A stretch of DNA of 64,000 bases from Variovorax paradoxus (GCF_029919115.1 NZ_CP123990.1:62001-126000); one strand, 5' to 3'; numbered from the stretch's first letter, positions 8,281 through 18,535 are shown. Program-made: numbers and translations. The notes: a model not told the origin generated them from the letters alone.

Positions 8281-10212
8281 TTAGTGCCGGCCAGCTGATT
8301 TCATCATCTTTTCCGCCTTCGAAACGAGCTCTTGGCATTCACTTAGTTTTTGCAAAGGCAGATTTTTACAGAAATTACTCAGAATTGCAGAGGGATCTTT
8401 TTTAAGGCGCTCTTTTTTTGTATAGAACAAGGGCTCCAGATAATCGAGTAACTCCTGGGCTTCCTGATCTCGCCCCAAAGCGATCAAAATTGCAACTTTC
8501 GGGTAAAGCAATGGGATTTTTTCACTTTCCGCCAGGTACCACTCGGCAATGTTACTGTACTTAAGCGCTGCTTCAGCATCACTCTTGAACATCATCAGTC
8601 CCATGGAATAATCACCGTAAACGCCCGCCATGCCGATTTTTGGCACGGGAATCCCAAATACTTTCTTTTTGCCGTCTTCCATTTCATGGAATTTCGGCAA
8701 CGCAAACATAATTCCTTCCAGATAACTCATACTTTCGGGATTGCCTCTTCTTAGGAGCACATTCGCATAAAGTATTTGATCGGAAACCTCAAGTCCACCG
8801 TCTCTTTTCTGCAGAAGGTCGATCTCTCGTTCGACGAGATCTGGTCGACCTGACTTAAGGGCGCCGTACATATAGTTATATCTGGCAAACGCAAAAGTGG
8901 GGTGCTTGTGGTACGCCCAGTTCCATAACCGGAGGTCGGAAGCCCAAATTGCCTGGACCGTATATGTGGTAAACACCGCAATAAGGACCCATCCACCGCC
9001 GGCCACAAGCAATAATCTATTTAGAGATTTCCCCTTTAAACCAATAAAACCCACAATAGCCTTGTAATCTACAAGCGAAAGCGCCAAACAAAAAAAGGCT
9101 AGGGGCGCCGTCAAAAATCGCTCGTGTCCAATGTTGCCCCCGGTACTAAGAGGAACCACGTGGAGGACGGGAAGCAAGCAAACCATCCCTGCAGAAAAAA
9201 CCCAAGCTGCGGGGCTCTTTCTTCCGACACATTGAAAAATCAAAAAGACGATCGCCCCTGTGACAGCCAAGCTGGCAGCAATTTCGAATCCCCCATAAGC
9301 ATTCAATTCCGACAGAGGATGCAGTGGGTTGATTGAGCTAAAGGGAAAAAAGACTTTAACGAAGTAAAATTTTAACGCCTCAAGCGGAAGCAGTTGTTTT
9401 ATAACGGCATCAAGTAGGTAGTCCAGGGATAAGGTGCTGTGATAGATCCCTCCGACGGAGCTTTTACGCAAAAAAAGGTAAGCCAGCAAGACAAAGATTG
9501 ACGATAACAAAATCACCCAATTGTCAACGATCGCTCGCTTGATATACCCTTGGCCACCAAACCATTTTTTTTCAACTGGTTGCAGAGCAAACCAGATGCA
9601 AATCAAAACAGCAGGCAGAACAGCCCCTAGTTCTTTGCTCAATAGGGCGGCACCCATAAAAAACATTATCAGAGGCAGTTTTTTTATTTTTGAATTAATC
9701 GAGCTGCCGATATAAATTGCTATTGCGGCCAAGATAAAAAATGTAACCATCAAGTCGAACCGGCCTGCTACCCAAGCCGTTGACTCCACAAGCGATGGAT
9801 GGACTGCATACATGACCGCCGAAACCCAGCCAAGAAGCATTGAATTACCTCGCTTTAGCAGAGAGGCAAGCCGCTGGCCCACAAAAAACACCAGCAGCAC
9901 ATTGCATGCATAAATCAGAAGATTTATGGCATGGGATATCGCGGGGTTTTGGCCAAAAATGTGAAACTCGGCATATAGCGTTAGAAATACCAAGGGTCGC
10001 AAATAGCTTGTCCCAGGAAGCACAGGATCTGCGAGCAATTGCCAACTCAAGGGCTCGTTGACAAGTGCAGTTTTGTCGAGAAAAAGTAGGCTGTCGTCCC
10101 AAACGTACTCAAATCCCAGCACTTTCCAATACAACACGAGACTTATCAAGAGCAGCGTGCCTACTGCAGCAAGACATCCGCGATTTCTCTGCGATTTCGA
10201 GAGCTCGTTCAT
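8281..10212 (-). CDS. GT-C glycosyltransferase with C-terminal TPR-like region (TfpW-position pilin glycosyltransferase)
   Basis: A 643-aa membrane protein with roughly eleven hydrophobic segments up to residue 420, then a soluble helical region of about 200 residues resembling tetratricopeptide repeats. After the first membrane helix lies FEYVWDDSLLF, with the acidic pair D39-D40. This is the position and style of catalytic loop found in TMTC/PMT-type GT-C enzymes using lipid-phosphate sugars. It sits directly downstream of pilA and 19 bp upstream of the pilin accessory gene, the place held by TfpW, the D-arabinofuranosyltransferase of P. aeruginosa group IV pilins. I infer that it attaches the first D-Araf to Ser/Thr of the pilin in the periplasm. 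The gene is strikingly AT-rich. It is distinct from the AftB-like GT-C at 1937-3646. Confidence 0.75.
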   Translation of the reverse strand: MNELSKSQRNRGCLAAVGTLLLISLVLYWKVLGFEYVWDDSLLFLDKTALVNEPLSWQLLADPVLPGTSYLRPLVFLTLYAEFHIFGQNPAISHAINLLIYACNVLLVFFVGQRLASLLKRGNSMLLGWVSAVMYAVHPSLVESTAWVAGRFDLMVTFFILAAIAIYIGSSINSKIKKLPLIMFFMGAALLSKELGAVLPAVLICIWFALQPVEKKWFGGQGYIKRAIVDNWVILLSSIFVLLAYLFLRKSSVGGIYHSTLSLDYLLDAVIKQLLPLEALKFYFVKVFFPFSSINPLHPLSELNAYGGFEIAASLAVTGAIVFLIFQCVGRKSPAAWVFSAGMVCLLPVLHVVPLSTGGNIGHERFLTAPLAFFCLALSLVDYKAIVGFIGLKGKSLNRLLLVAGGGWVLIAVFTTYTVQAIWASDLRLWNWAYHKHPTFAFARYNYMYGALKSGRPDLVEREIDLLQKRDGGLEVSDQILYANVLLRRGNPESMSYLEGIMFALPKFHEMEDGKKKVFGIPVPKIGMAGVYGDYSMGLMMFKSDAEAALKYSNIAEWYLAESEKIPLLYPKVAILIALGRDQEAQELLDYLEPLFYTKKERLKKDPSAILSNFCKNLPLQKLSECQELVSKAEKMMKSAGRH

Positions 10213-10257
10213 CTAACAATTACCTTCGATTGCTTCAGGTCGCTTGCGTCTCAAAGC

Positions 10258-10290
10258 AAAAAAAAGAGCAAGCCCTCTCGGGCTCGCTCT
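10258..10290 (-). terminator. Rho-independent terminator after pilA
   Basis: On the minus strand an 11-bp stem (AGAGCGAGCCC paired with GGGCTTGCTCT, one G-U pair) with a GAGA loop is followed by eight T. It lies 26 bp after the pilA stop and before the GT-C gene. This would make pilA mostly monocistronic, with low read-through into the modification genes. Confidence 0.9.
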
Positions 10291-10315
10291 TGCTTTTACA
10301 AACTCTAAACTTGTA

Positions 10316-10804
10316 TCAGGGCTTGCAAGCGTTCGGCAGATACTTGACCGGAATGCTAGCCGTGCCGGTTGCGCCATCAACAGTTGCGGTGCCGCAGGCC
10401 CAGGTGCTGCCGCCGTTAATGGTAACGAATGTCACGTTGCTGCCCGAGGCCTTGCCGGCGGTCATTCCAACCGTAACAGTGCCGGTCGGGTAAGCCCCGG
10501 TAACAGTGTTAGACACAGTGCTGTACTTGCCGACGAGCGTCGCATTCAGCTCGCCCGCTGCAGGGGTGGCCATCGGAGCAACGAGTTGGGTGGGCCAAGC
10601 GTTCTTGTCGGCACCGTATTCGGCCAAAGGTTGCTTCAAACCGCCACCCAAAGTTACGGCTTCAGTCACCTGACCACGAGTCACATAGTCTTGATAAGCC
10701 GGCAGAGCCACAGCAGCCAAGATACCAATGATCGCCACAACGATCATCAATTCGATAAGGGTGAAACCCTTTTGCACGTTGCGTGCGATAGAACGACGGT
10801 TCAT
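10316..10804 (-). CDS. pilA: Type IV major pilin PilA
   Basis: A 162-aa prepilin. The short basic leader ends in QKG and is followed by [20 protein letters not shown], giving a PilD cleavage site after G13, methylatable F14 and E18 at mature position 5. The two cysteines C137 and C160 frame the disulfide-bonded D-region near the C terminus, as in type IVa pilins. Residues 93-134 hold 15 Ser/Thr out of 42, an obvious target for O-glycosylation by the neighbouring GT-C enzymes. A GGAG ribosome binding site lies 7 nt before the ATG. Upstream is a sigma-54 promoter, and downstream a strong terminator. Pilin alleles are frequently exchanged, and this one is linked to its own accessory gene. Confidence 0.95.
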   Translation of the reverse strand: MNRRSIARNVQKGFTLIELMIVVAIIGILAAVALPAYQDYVTRGQVTEAVTLGGGLKQPLAEYGADKNAWPTQLVAPMATPAAGELNATLVGKYSTVSNTVTGAYPTGTVTVGMTAGKASGSNVTFVTINGGSTWACGTATVDGATGTASIPVKYLPNACKP

Positions 10805-10863
10805 TCAAAAACTCCAGGTTGGTTTGTACAGCCCGGGAACCAAGCCCGGAGCGCAGTACCTAT

Positions 10864-10879
10864 CGCAGCATCTGTGCCA
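10864..10879 (-). promoter_or_regulatory. Sigma-54 (RpoN) promoter of pilA
   Basis: The minus strand reads TGGCACAGATGCTGCG, matching the -24/-12 consensus TGGCACG-N4-TTGCW with GG and GC correctly spaced. The predicted transcription start is near 10853, giving a leader of about 49 nt. RpoN-PilR control of pilA is standard in pseudomonads and beta-proteobacteria. Confidence 0.85.
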
Positions 10880-10974
10880 CCCGGTCTGGCAGCGTTTCGC
10901 CGACGAAATCGGTCACTTCAAGTGTACACAAGTTACATCGCGTGACACAACCTGCCCAAGAAAGCTTCAGGTCG

Positions 10975-10988
10975 TGACAAATTTGTCA
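10975..10988. promoter_or_regulatory. 14-bp perfect palindrome upstream of the pilA promoter, possible activator site
   Basis: TGACAAATTTGTCA is a perfect palindrome about 100 bp upstream of the -24 element. It contains TGTC half-sites like those described for PilR, and this is a usual enhancer distance for a sigma-54 activator. It also lies just after the phosphodiesterase stop, so a role as a 3'-end hairpin cannot be excluded. Confidence 0.45.
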
Positions 10989-11004
10989 TGCCAACCCTGC
11001 CCGC

Positions 11005-11841
11005 TCAAAAAGTCAGCACCCCGTTCGCCTTCAACCACCGGATATCCCGCTGCGCCAACCCCGCCACCTGGTGCCCCGCCAGCAACTGGATCTGGCTCAT
11101 GATTTCTTCAGTTTCCGCCGGTTTGGTATGCGTGATGTAGATCGGGTACTGCTTGCCCGGGTCGATGAGCGCCAGTTCGTCGGCCAGCACGCGGGGCGAC
11201 AGGTGCAGGCTGCGTTCGGCCAGCGCCTGTTCGCGGTTGCTGAAGGCGGTTTCGATGACCAGCATGGCCACGTCCAGCGCGTTGACGCGATCCCAGAAGG
11301 GCGCGTTGCGTTCGGTGTCCCCGGTAAAAACCCAGTTCGCGCCTCCCTCGGCGCGGCAAACGGCAAAGCCGCAGGCGGGCACGGTGTGCACGGCAGGCAG
11401 CACTTCGACACGCTTGGGCCTGGCGCTGCCGAGCTGCAGGATTTGCCCGACGGTGATGTCGTGAAAACTCACGAACGGCGCCTGCGGGCTCGGAATGGTT
11501 TCGAAATCGGGCCAGATGACGTTGTTGAACACGTGGGCGCGCAGCGCCTCGATGGTCGACCGCAAGGCATGTACGCGCACGGGCCGGGTGCGACGCGCGC
11601 CAACGGCGTCGAGCATGAGGGGGAGCGCGGCAATATGGTCGAGATGGCAGTGGGTAAGCACTACGTCGTCGATGCCCGCCATTTCGTCGAGCGTGAGGTC
11701 GCCCACGCCGGTGCCCGCGTCGACGAGCAGGTCGGTGTCGACCAGGAAGGATGTGGTCCGGCAGTCCTTGGCAATGGCGCCCGAGCAACCCAGCACGCGA
11801 ACCTGCATTGTGAAAGACCCCTTGCTTGTGCCTGTCGTCAT
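11005..11841 (-). CDS. Class II 3',5'-cyclic nucleotide phosphodiesterase, MBL fold
   Basis: A 278-aa metallo-beta-lactamase-fold hydrolase. The metal motif THCHLDH is at residues 63-69, with later metal ligands in the FTGDTE and YITHTKP segments. It resembles class II (CpdP/PDE1-type) cyclic nucleotide phosphodiesterases, which hydrolyse cAMP. The ATG at 11841 overlaps the stop of the upstream adenylate cyclase in an ATGA, so the two are translationally coupled and cAMP synthesis and breakdown are made together. An internal ATG at 11808 (MQVRVLGCSG) is an alternative start. Other MBL hydrolases have the same metal motif; the cyclase neighbour is the main reason for the substrate call. Confidence 0.75.
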   Translation of the reverse strand: MTTGTSKGSFTMQVRVLGCSGAIAKDCRTTSFLVDTDLLVDAGTGVGDLTLDEMAGIDDVVLTHCHLDHIAALPLMLDAVGARRTRPVRVHALRSTIEALRAHVFNNVIWPDFETIPSPQAPFVSFHDITVGQILQLGSARPKRVEVLPAVHTVPACGFAVCRAEGGANWVFTGDTERNAPFWDRVNALDVAMLVIETAFSNREQALAERSLHLSPRVLADELALIDPGKQYPIYITHTKPAETEEIMSQIQLLAGHQVAGLAQRDIRWLKANGVLTF

Positions 11842-14099
11842 TTGGTTTCGAAGCGGGTGGCGCCGTCCCATTCAGGGTCGTAAGGCCGCAATGCCATGGA
11901 GGCTAATCGCTGGGCGTAGAGCTGGTAAAGGACTTTTTTGGCATCCGCGGCAAGCAGGGGATCGAGCAGGTTTCTGCCTGCGGCCCAGTCCTGGCGGCGG
12001 TAGGCTTCCAGAACACCGGCCCAGCGGTGCAGTTGATCGGCTTGCTGCTGCGCGGCGGCCGTCTGGGCTGCAGCGTCGGGCCCGAGCGGAGTGAACACGG
12101 TAATGGCCTGGGCCTTGCCTTTGACGAGCACGCTGTCGAGCTCTTGCCACAGGATGCCGGGGGCGAGTTCGCGGGTGGCTCCGCTGGCGACGATTTCCAC
12201 GCCGTAGTGCGCGCTCAGGCCTTCGAGCCGGGACGCGAGGTTGACGGCATCGCCGACAACGGTGTAACTGCGCCGCGCCGCGGAGCCCATGTCTCCGACA
12301 CTCATCACGCCGCTGTTGATGCCGATGCCCACGCTGATCTGCGGGCGCCCCTCGGCACCATGAAGCTTGTTGACGTCGCGCACGGCTTCGGCCATTTCAA
12401 GCGCGGCGCGCACGGCAAGGGTGGCGTGGTCGGGGGTATCGATGGGCGCGCCCCAAAAGGCCATGACGCAGTCGCCCATGTATTTGTCGACGGTGCCGCG
12501 GTGCGTGCTGATCACGCTGGTGAGCCGGTTGAAAAGGGCGTTGAGAAAGGCCTGCAGCTCGGCCGGCGTCATCTGCTCCGAAAGGCGGGTGAAGTTGCGC
12601 ATGTCGCAGAACATCACGGTCATGTTCTTGCTCTCTGCGCGCATGCTGTAGCGGCCCGGGGTAACGAGCATCTCGTCGACCAGCTCCGGCGGCACATAGG
12701 TGCCGAAAAGCCGCGCCAGCCCGCGCCGCGCCCGGGCCTCGATGAAATAGCCCCAGCCCATGTTCAGGACGAAAGCGAGTGCCACCATGGCCAGTGCCGA
12801 CGCCAGCGGGAGCACAAGGCTGTGGTTCTGGTAGAGCCAGGCGTTGACGCCGACCAGTACGGCGACGGTGACTATGCCCAGCACCACGGCACGCGGCGCC
12901 GGGAGCAGCGTCAGGCCCAGTGCCAGCACAAGCCCCGCAACGATCACGTTCAGCACCTCGTAGCCGGGCGCGTAGTCGGGCACTGCGAGCAGGCGGCGGT
13001 CGAGCATGGCCGACACGACGTTGGCGTGCACTTCGACGCCGGGAAAAGCGGCTCCTACAGGGGTGGCACGCAGGTCTTGCAAACCGGGCGCTGTAGCGCC
13101 GACGAGCACGATCCTGCCCTTGAGTTCGCCCGGCGCAAGACGGCCTTCGAGCACGTCCGCGGCCGGCACGTAGCGGAACGAGCCGCCGTTCGCACCGCCA
13201 GGCCCGCGAAACGGCACCTGCATGCTGGCGGTTTGATCGACCGGCACGCGCAGTCCGCCCACGATGAGCGATTGAAGCCGCGGCACGGAGCCGCCCTGCG
13301 CAAAAGCCGGCAGCACCGGCGGCGTGCCATTGGCGAGCCGGTAGACGGCGAGCCCCAGCGATTCGTAGTAGCCCGGCCGGCCATGGTCGCCCTCATAGCG
13401 GGCGATGAGCGGCACCGTGCGAATGACACCCTGGCCGGTCGAAGTGACCAGCGTGTTGAGAAAACCCGACGCCGGCGCGGCGGCCGCCAGCACGGGGAGG
13501 TTGGCACCAAAGCCGTTCCACTCCGTGGCGTAACCGCGGTTTGCCGGAAAGGCCTCGGGCGGCAGCAACGGAGCCGCCGGCAGCTGCCCCTTGGCGCCCG
13601 CTTTTTCGGTCCTCGTGAAGTAGTAGCCGAGCGCCACGGGCTGGCGGTCCATGGCCCTGGCAAAGATGGCGTCGTTGTCGAGCGTTGGCGCCAGGCGCTC
13701 GATTTCGCCGGCCAGGCCGGGCATGTCGCGCAGCGGGCCGCGCGCAACCTGGCGCAGCTTGTCGAGGCCGGAGCTGCGGTCCGGCTCGACGAACATCACG
13801 TCGAAGCCCAGCACCGCGGCCTGCTGGCGTCCGGTGAGTTCGCTGGTGAGCCGGGCAAGCTTGTCGCGCGCCCACGGCCATTGCCCTTGCCGCGCCAGGC
13901 TGGCGTCGTCGACGTCCACGATGACGATACGGGGATCGAGCGTTGCCGGCATGGTGGCGCGCAGGCGCGTGTCGTAGATCAGGTGGTCGAGCTGGTCGAG
14001 CCCGCTCAGGCGCCAGGCCCCGGTGGCATGCGCCAAGGCCAGCAAGACCGGCAGCAGGGTGATGACGATGCGTGGCCAATGCCGCCGGAGCGCATTCAT
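11838..14099 (-). CDS. CHASE2-domain adenylate/guanylate cyclase
   Basis: A 753-aa membrane receptor cyclase. An N-terminal membrane segment (residues 11-27) is followed by a periplasmic CHASE2 sensor of about 340 residues (starting DHLIYDTRLR, with DPRIVIVDVDD). Three membrane helices follow near residues 380-455, then a class III cyclase domain from about residue 490. Metal-binding aspartates lie in MFCDMRNFT and YMGDCVMAFWG, and the purine and transition-state region in VVGDAVNLASRLE and VKGKA. It converts ATP to cAMP, most likely in response to an unknown periplasmic signal. It is preceded by FHA and PP2C genes on the same strand and coupled to a phosphodiesterase, forming a closed signalling module. 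Confidence 0.9.
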   Translation of the reverse strand: MNALRRHWPRIVITLLPVLLALAHATGAWRLSGLDQLDHLIYDTRLRATMPATLDPRIVIVDVDDASLARQGQWPWARDKLARLTSELTGRQQAAVLGFDVMFVEPDRSSGLDKLRQVARGPLRDMPGLAGEIERLAPTLDNDAIFARAMDRQPVALGYYFTRTEKAGAKGQLPAAPLLPPEAFPANRGYATEWNGFGANLPVLAAAAPASGFLNTLVTSTGQGVIRTVPLIARYEGDHGRPGYYESLGLAVYRLANGTPPVLPAFAQGGSVPRLQSLIVGGLRVPVDQTASMQVPFRGPGGANGGSFRYVPAADVLEGRLAPGELKGRIVLVGATAPGLQDLRATPVGAAFPGVEVHANVVSAMLDRRLLAVPDYAPGYEVLNVIVAGLVLALGLTLLPAPRAVVLGIVTVAVLVGVNAWLYQNHSLVLPLASALAMVALAFVLNMGWGYFIEARARRGLARLFGTYVPPELVDEMLVTPGRYSMRAESKNMTVMFCDMRNFTRLSEQMTPAELQAFLNALFNRLTSVISTHRGTVDKYMGDCVMAFWGAPIDTPDHATLAVRAALEMAEAVRDVNKLHGAEGRPQISVGIGINSGVMSVGDMGSAARRSYTVVGDAVNLASRLEGLSAHYGVEIVASGATRELAPGILWQELDSVLVKGKAQAITVFTPLGPDAAAQTAAAQQQADQLHRWAGVLEAYRRQDWAAGRNLLDPLLAADAKKVLYQLYAQRLASMALRPYDPEWDGATRFETK

Positions 14100-14126
14100 G
14101 GCATGGGCGCTACGCGGGCCTCGAGA

Positions 14127-14777
14127 TCAGACCCGGACGAACTGCATGCGCGTGGCGCCGCCGAGTTCCAGCACGTCGCTTTCCTGCAAGCCGACTGCGT
14201 CGGCGCCGAGCGGAGCGCCATTGAGCCGGACCTCGCCCATGACGCTGGCCGCCACATAGCCTTGCCTGCGGCGCGTGACAACCGCCACGGCAACGCCGGG
14301 CTTGCCGATGGTGGTAACGACCTTCTGCAGCGGCAGGTCTTGCCCGCCGGTCATGTCCGAAAGGTCACGCAGGACCGGCACCCCAAGCTCGACCAGCGCA
14401 CCGGCTTCGGTTGGCGCGGACGACAGGGGAATGGGAGAAGAAAAATCGCCCGCTGCGTTGTGCGCCGACCCGGCGCCGAGCCCATGGCTGTTGCGGGCGC
14501 GAAAGTGAATGCGGCAGCCACCCAGTTCGATGACGTCGTTGTCCTTGAGCACCTGCTTCTGGACGACCAGCGCATTCACGTAGGTGCCGTTGGTGCTGTT
14601 GAGGTCTTCGATCTCGACCTCGCCGCCGCGCATGTGCAGCACGGCATGCTCGCCGCTGACCGCCAGGTTGTCGATCACGATGTCGTTGTAGGCGCGCCGT
14701 CCCAGCGTGGTGCGGTCCTTGGCGAGCGCCACTTGCTCGATGACAACGCCATCGACCGAAATGATCATTTTCGGCAT
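14127..14777 (-). CDS. FHA-domain protein with a degenerate second FHA-like domain
   Basis: A 216-aa cytoplasmic protein. Residues 1-95 form a canonical forkhead-associated phosphothreonine-binding domain with the conserved TLGRRAYNDIVID, SGEHAVL and DLNSTNGTYVN motifs. Residues from about 145 to the end repeat the same beta pattern (TIGKPGVAVAVV, VRLNGAPLG, LELGGATRMQFV) but lack the phospho-binding Ser and His. This looks like a second FHA fold that has lost ligand recognition. It lies between a PP2C phosphatase and the CHASE2 cyclase. I infer that it links Ser/Thr phosphorylation to the cyclase. No Ser/Thr kinase gene is visible in the window. Confidence 0.85.
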   Translation of the reverse strand: MPKMIISVDGVVIEQVALAKDRTTLGRRAYNDIVIDNLAVSGEHAVLHMRGGEVEIEDLNSTNGTYVNALVVQKQVLKDNDVIELGGCRIHFRARNSHGLGAGSAHNAAGDFSSPIPLSSAPTEAGALVELGVPVLRDLSDMTGGQDLPLQKVVTTIGKPGVAVAVVTRRRQGYVAASVMGEVRLNGAPLGADAVGLQESDVLELGGATRMQFVRV

Positions 14778-14847
14778 TGCCGACTCCCCGATTTACAGAA
14801 ATTGGTTGGTGGCAGGCGCGGCGACAGGCAGTCGCTCGGACCTGGGG

Positions 14848-15663
14848 CTAGGCGGCAGAAGGCGCATCTTGGACGCGCGCTTTTGCCAGGACAACCGAAA
14901 TGTTATCCCGTCCGCCATTGTCGTTTGCAATTGCAACCAAAAGTGATACTTTCTGCTGGAGCCCGACATCGTGGTTCAAAAGCGTGAAAAGCTGCGCATC
15001 CGAGATCATCTCACTGAGCCCGTCGGAGCACAGCATATACAGGTCGTCGGGCCTTGCGGTGTGCTCGTGCATTTCGAGGACGACCTGTGCCTCTACGCCC
15101 ACAGCCCGGGTTACCAAATTGCGATGGGGCGAATGCAGCGCCTCCTCGGCGGTGATTGCGCCCGCGTCGAGCTGCTGCTGGCGCAGCGAATGGTCGCGCG
15201 TGAGCTGCTCGAGCTTGTTGTTGCGAAGCCTGTAGCAGCGCGAATCGCCGATATGGCCAACCAGCACGCGCTGGGGCCGGAAAGCCGCCAGCACCAGGGT
15301 CGTTCCCATGCCTTGCAGCTCATCGTTGGCAATGCCGGCTTCGAGAATGGCGGAATTCGCCTCGTCGGTGGCGGCTTGCAGGGCGCGCCGGATCACGCGT
15401 GCGGGCGCCTGGGGGCCGGCTTGCGCAAACCATCGGGCAAAGCTGGCATGCACCAGCGACACGGCCATGGCGCTGGCCACTTCGCCGCCCTTGTAGCCAC
15501 CCATGCCATCGGCCAGCACGGCAAGGCCAAGCGCCGGATCGACATGGAGGTCGTCCTCGTTGTGGGCACGCGCGCGCCCGACGTCGGTCAGCGCGGCGAA
15601 CTCCCAGGACAGCGGGGGCCGATTGGAGAAGAGGGACGCGCCGACGCTCACCATTTTGTACAA
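14848..15663 (-). CDS. PP2C-type serine/threonine protein phosphatase
   Basis: A 271-aa PPM/PP2C phosphatase of the bacterial Stp type. Metal-coordinating motifs are present in order: ALTDVGRARAHNEDDL, LAVLADGMGGYKGGEVAS, VGHIGDSRCYRLR, LCSDGLSEMI and GGRDNISVVL. It dephosphorylates phospho-Ser/Thr with Mn/Mg. It is first in the minus-strand group with the FHA protein, adenylate cyclase and phosphodiesterase. A start at 15654 (MVSVGASLF) is equally possible. The partner kinase is not next to it. Confidence 0.9.
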   Translation of the reverse strand: MYKMVSVGASLFSNRPPLSWEFAALTDVGRARAHNEDDLHVDPALGLAVLADGMGGYKGGEVASAMAVSLVHASFARWFAQAGPQAPARVIRRALQAATDEANSAILEAGIANDELQGMGTTLVLAAFRPQRVLVGHIGDSRCYRLRNNKLEQLTRDHSLRQQQLDAGAITAEEALHSPHRNLVTRAVGVEAQVVLEMHEHTARPDDLYMLCSDGLSEMISDAQLFTLLNHDVGLQQKVSLLVAIANDNGGRDNISVVLAKARVQDAPSAA

Positions 15664-15678
15664 GCGGGGCGCGCGGCG

Positions 15679-16365
15679 TCAGTGCCCGGCCAAGGCGCGG
15701 GCGCGCTTTTGCAGCAGGCGGCCGGCAGCCACGACAAAAACCGCGCCGGCAGCCGCAGCCGCATAGTGCAGCCAGGGGTTGGCGGCGAGCACGCCGTGCA
15801 GCGACACGTCGCTTGCAATGGTTTCCCCGCCGACCCAGCCGATCAGGGCGGCACCCAGCATGACGATGATCGGAAAACGTTCCATGAGCTTGATCATGAG
15901 CGTACTGCCAAAAATCACCAGCGGAATGCTGATTGCGAGGCCGAGCACCAGCAGCACCATGCTGCCTTGCGCCGCAGCGGCCACGGCAATGACGTTGTCC
16001 AGGCTCATGACCAGGTCTGCCAGCAGGATGGTGCGCACGGCCGCGAGCATGCTGCCGTATTCCTTGGCCTCACCGTCATCCTCTTCTTCTTCGCTCAGCA
16101 GTTGCAGGCCGATCCACAGCAGCAGCAGGCCGCCGACGATCTGCAGGTACGGCAGTGCCAGCAGCTTGGCCGCAACAACGGTCAGCACAATGCGCAGCAC
16201 CACGGCCGCGCCCGAGCCGAACAGCACGGCTTTTTGCTGCTGCGCGGGCGGCAACGAGCGGGCGGCCATGGCAATCACCACGGCGTTGTCACCCGAAAGA
16301 ATGATGTTGATCCAGACAATCTTGACCAGGCCGATCCAGAAATCGGTGCTTTGAAGGAGTTCCAT
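15679..16365 (-). CDS. TerC-family integral membrane protein (YjbE type)
   Basis: A 228-aa membrane protein with seven predicted helices. The two TerC family motifs are visible: WINIILSGDNAVVIAMA in the first helix pair and LLADLVMSLDNVIAVAAAA in the second half, with an acidic loop EEEEDD between them. TerC proteins are linked to metal ion (Mn) export and to loading of exported metalloproteins. The frame is open to 16407, but the start at 16365 (MELLQSTDFW) precedes the first helix and has a GAGA-type ribosome binding site. It lies downstream of the sucCD terminator and just upstream of the PP2C gene. Confidence 0.85.
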   Translation of the reverse strand: MELLQSTDFWIGLVKIVWINIILSGDNAVVIAMAARSLPPAQQQKAVLFGSGAAVVLRIVLTVVAAKLLALPYLQIVGGLLLLWIGLQLLSEEEEDDGEAKEYGSMLAAVRTILLADLVMSLDNVIAVAAAAQGSMVLLVLGLAISIPLVIFGSTLMIKLMERFPIIVMLGAALIGWVGGETIASDVSLHGVLAANPWLHYAAAAAGAVFVVAAGRLLQKRARALAGH

Positions 16366-16390
16366 GTCTCTTTTTCCACTGTGTTGTAGT

Positions 16391-16427
16391 GAAAAAAGCG
16401 CCCGCAAGGTTTGCGGGCGCTTTTTTC
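16391..16427 (-). terminator. Strong terminator after sucCD
   Basis: A perfect 17-bp inverted repeat (GAAAAAAGCGCCCGCAA and its complement) with a 3-nt loop ends in a T run on either strand. It lies 38 bp after the sucD stop and within the leader of the TerC gene, so it ends the sucCD transcript. Confidence 0.9.
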
Positions 16428-16464
16428 TTTTTGCGTGGTGCGCAGAGAGGGGATCTACTGCGGT

Positions 16465-17358
<894 letters not shown>

Positions 17359-17368
17359 GACTTGTTCC

Positions 17369-18535
<1,167 letters not shown>

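Noticed and set aside
12027..14987. 986-codon open frame on the plus strand across the cyclase and FHA genes
   Set aside because: It is antisense to well-supported genes, and its His/Arg/Gly-rich translation has no domain signature. It arises from high GC codon bias.
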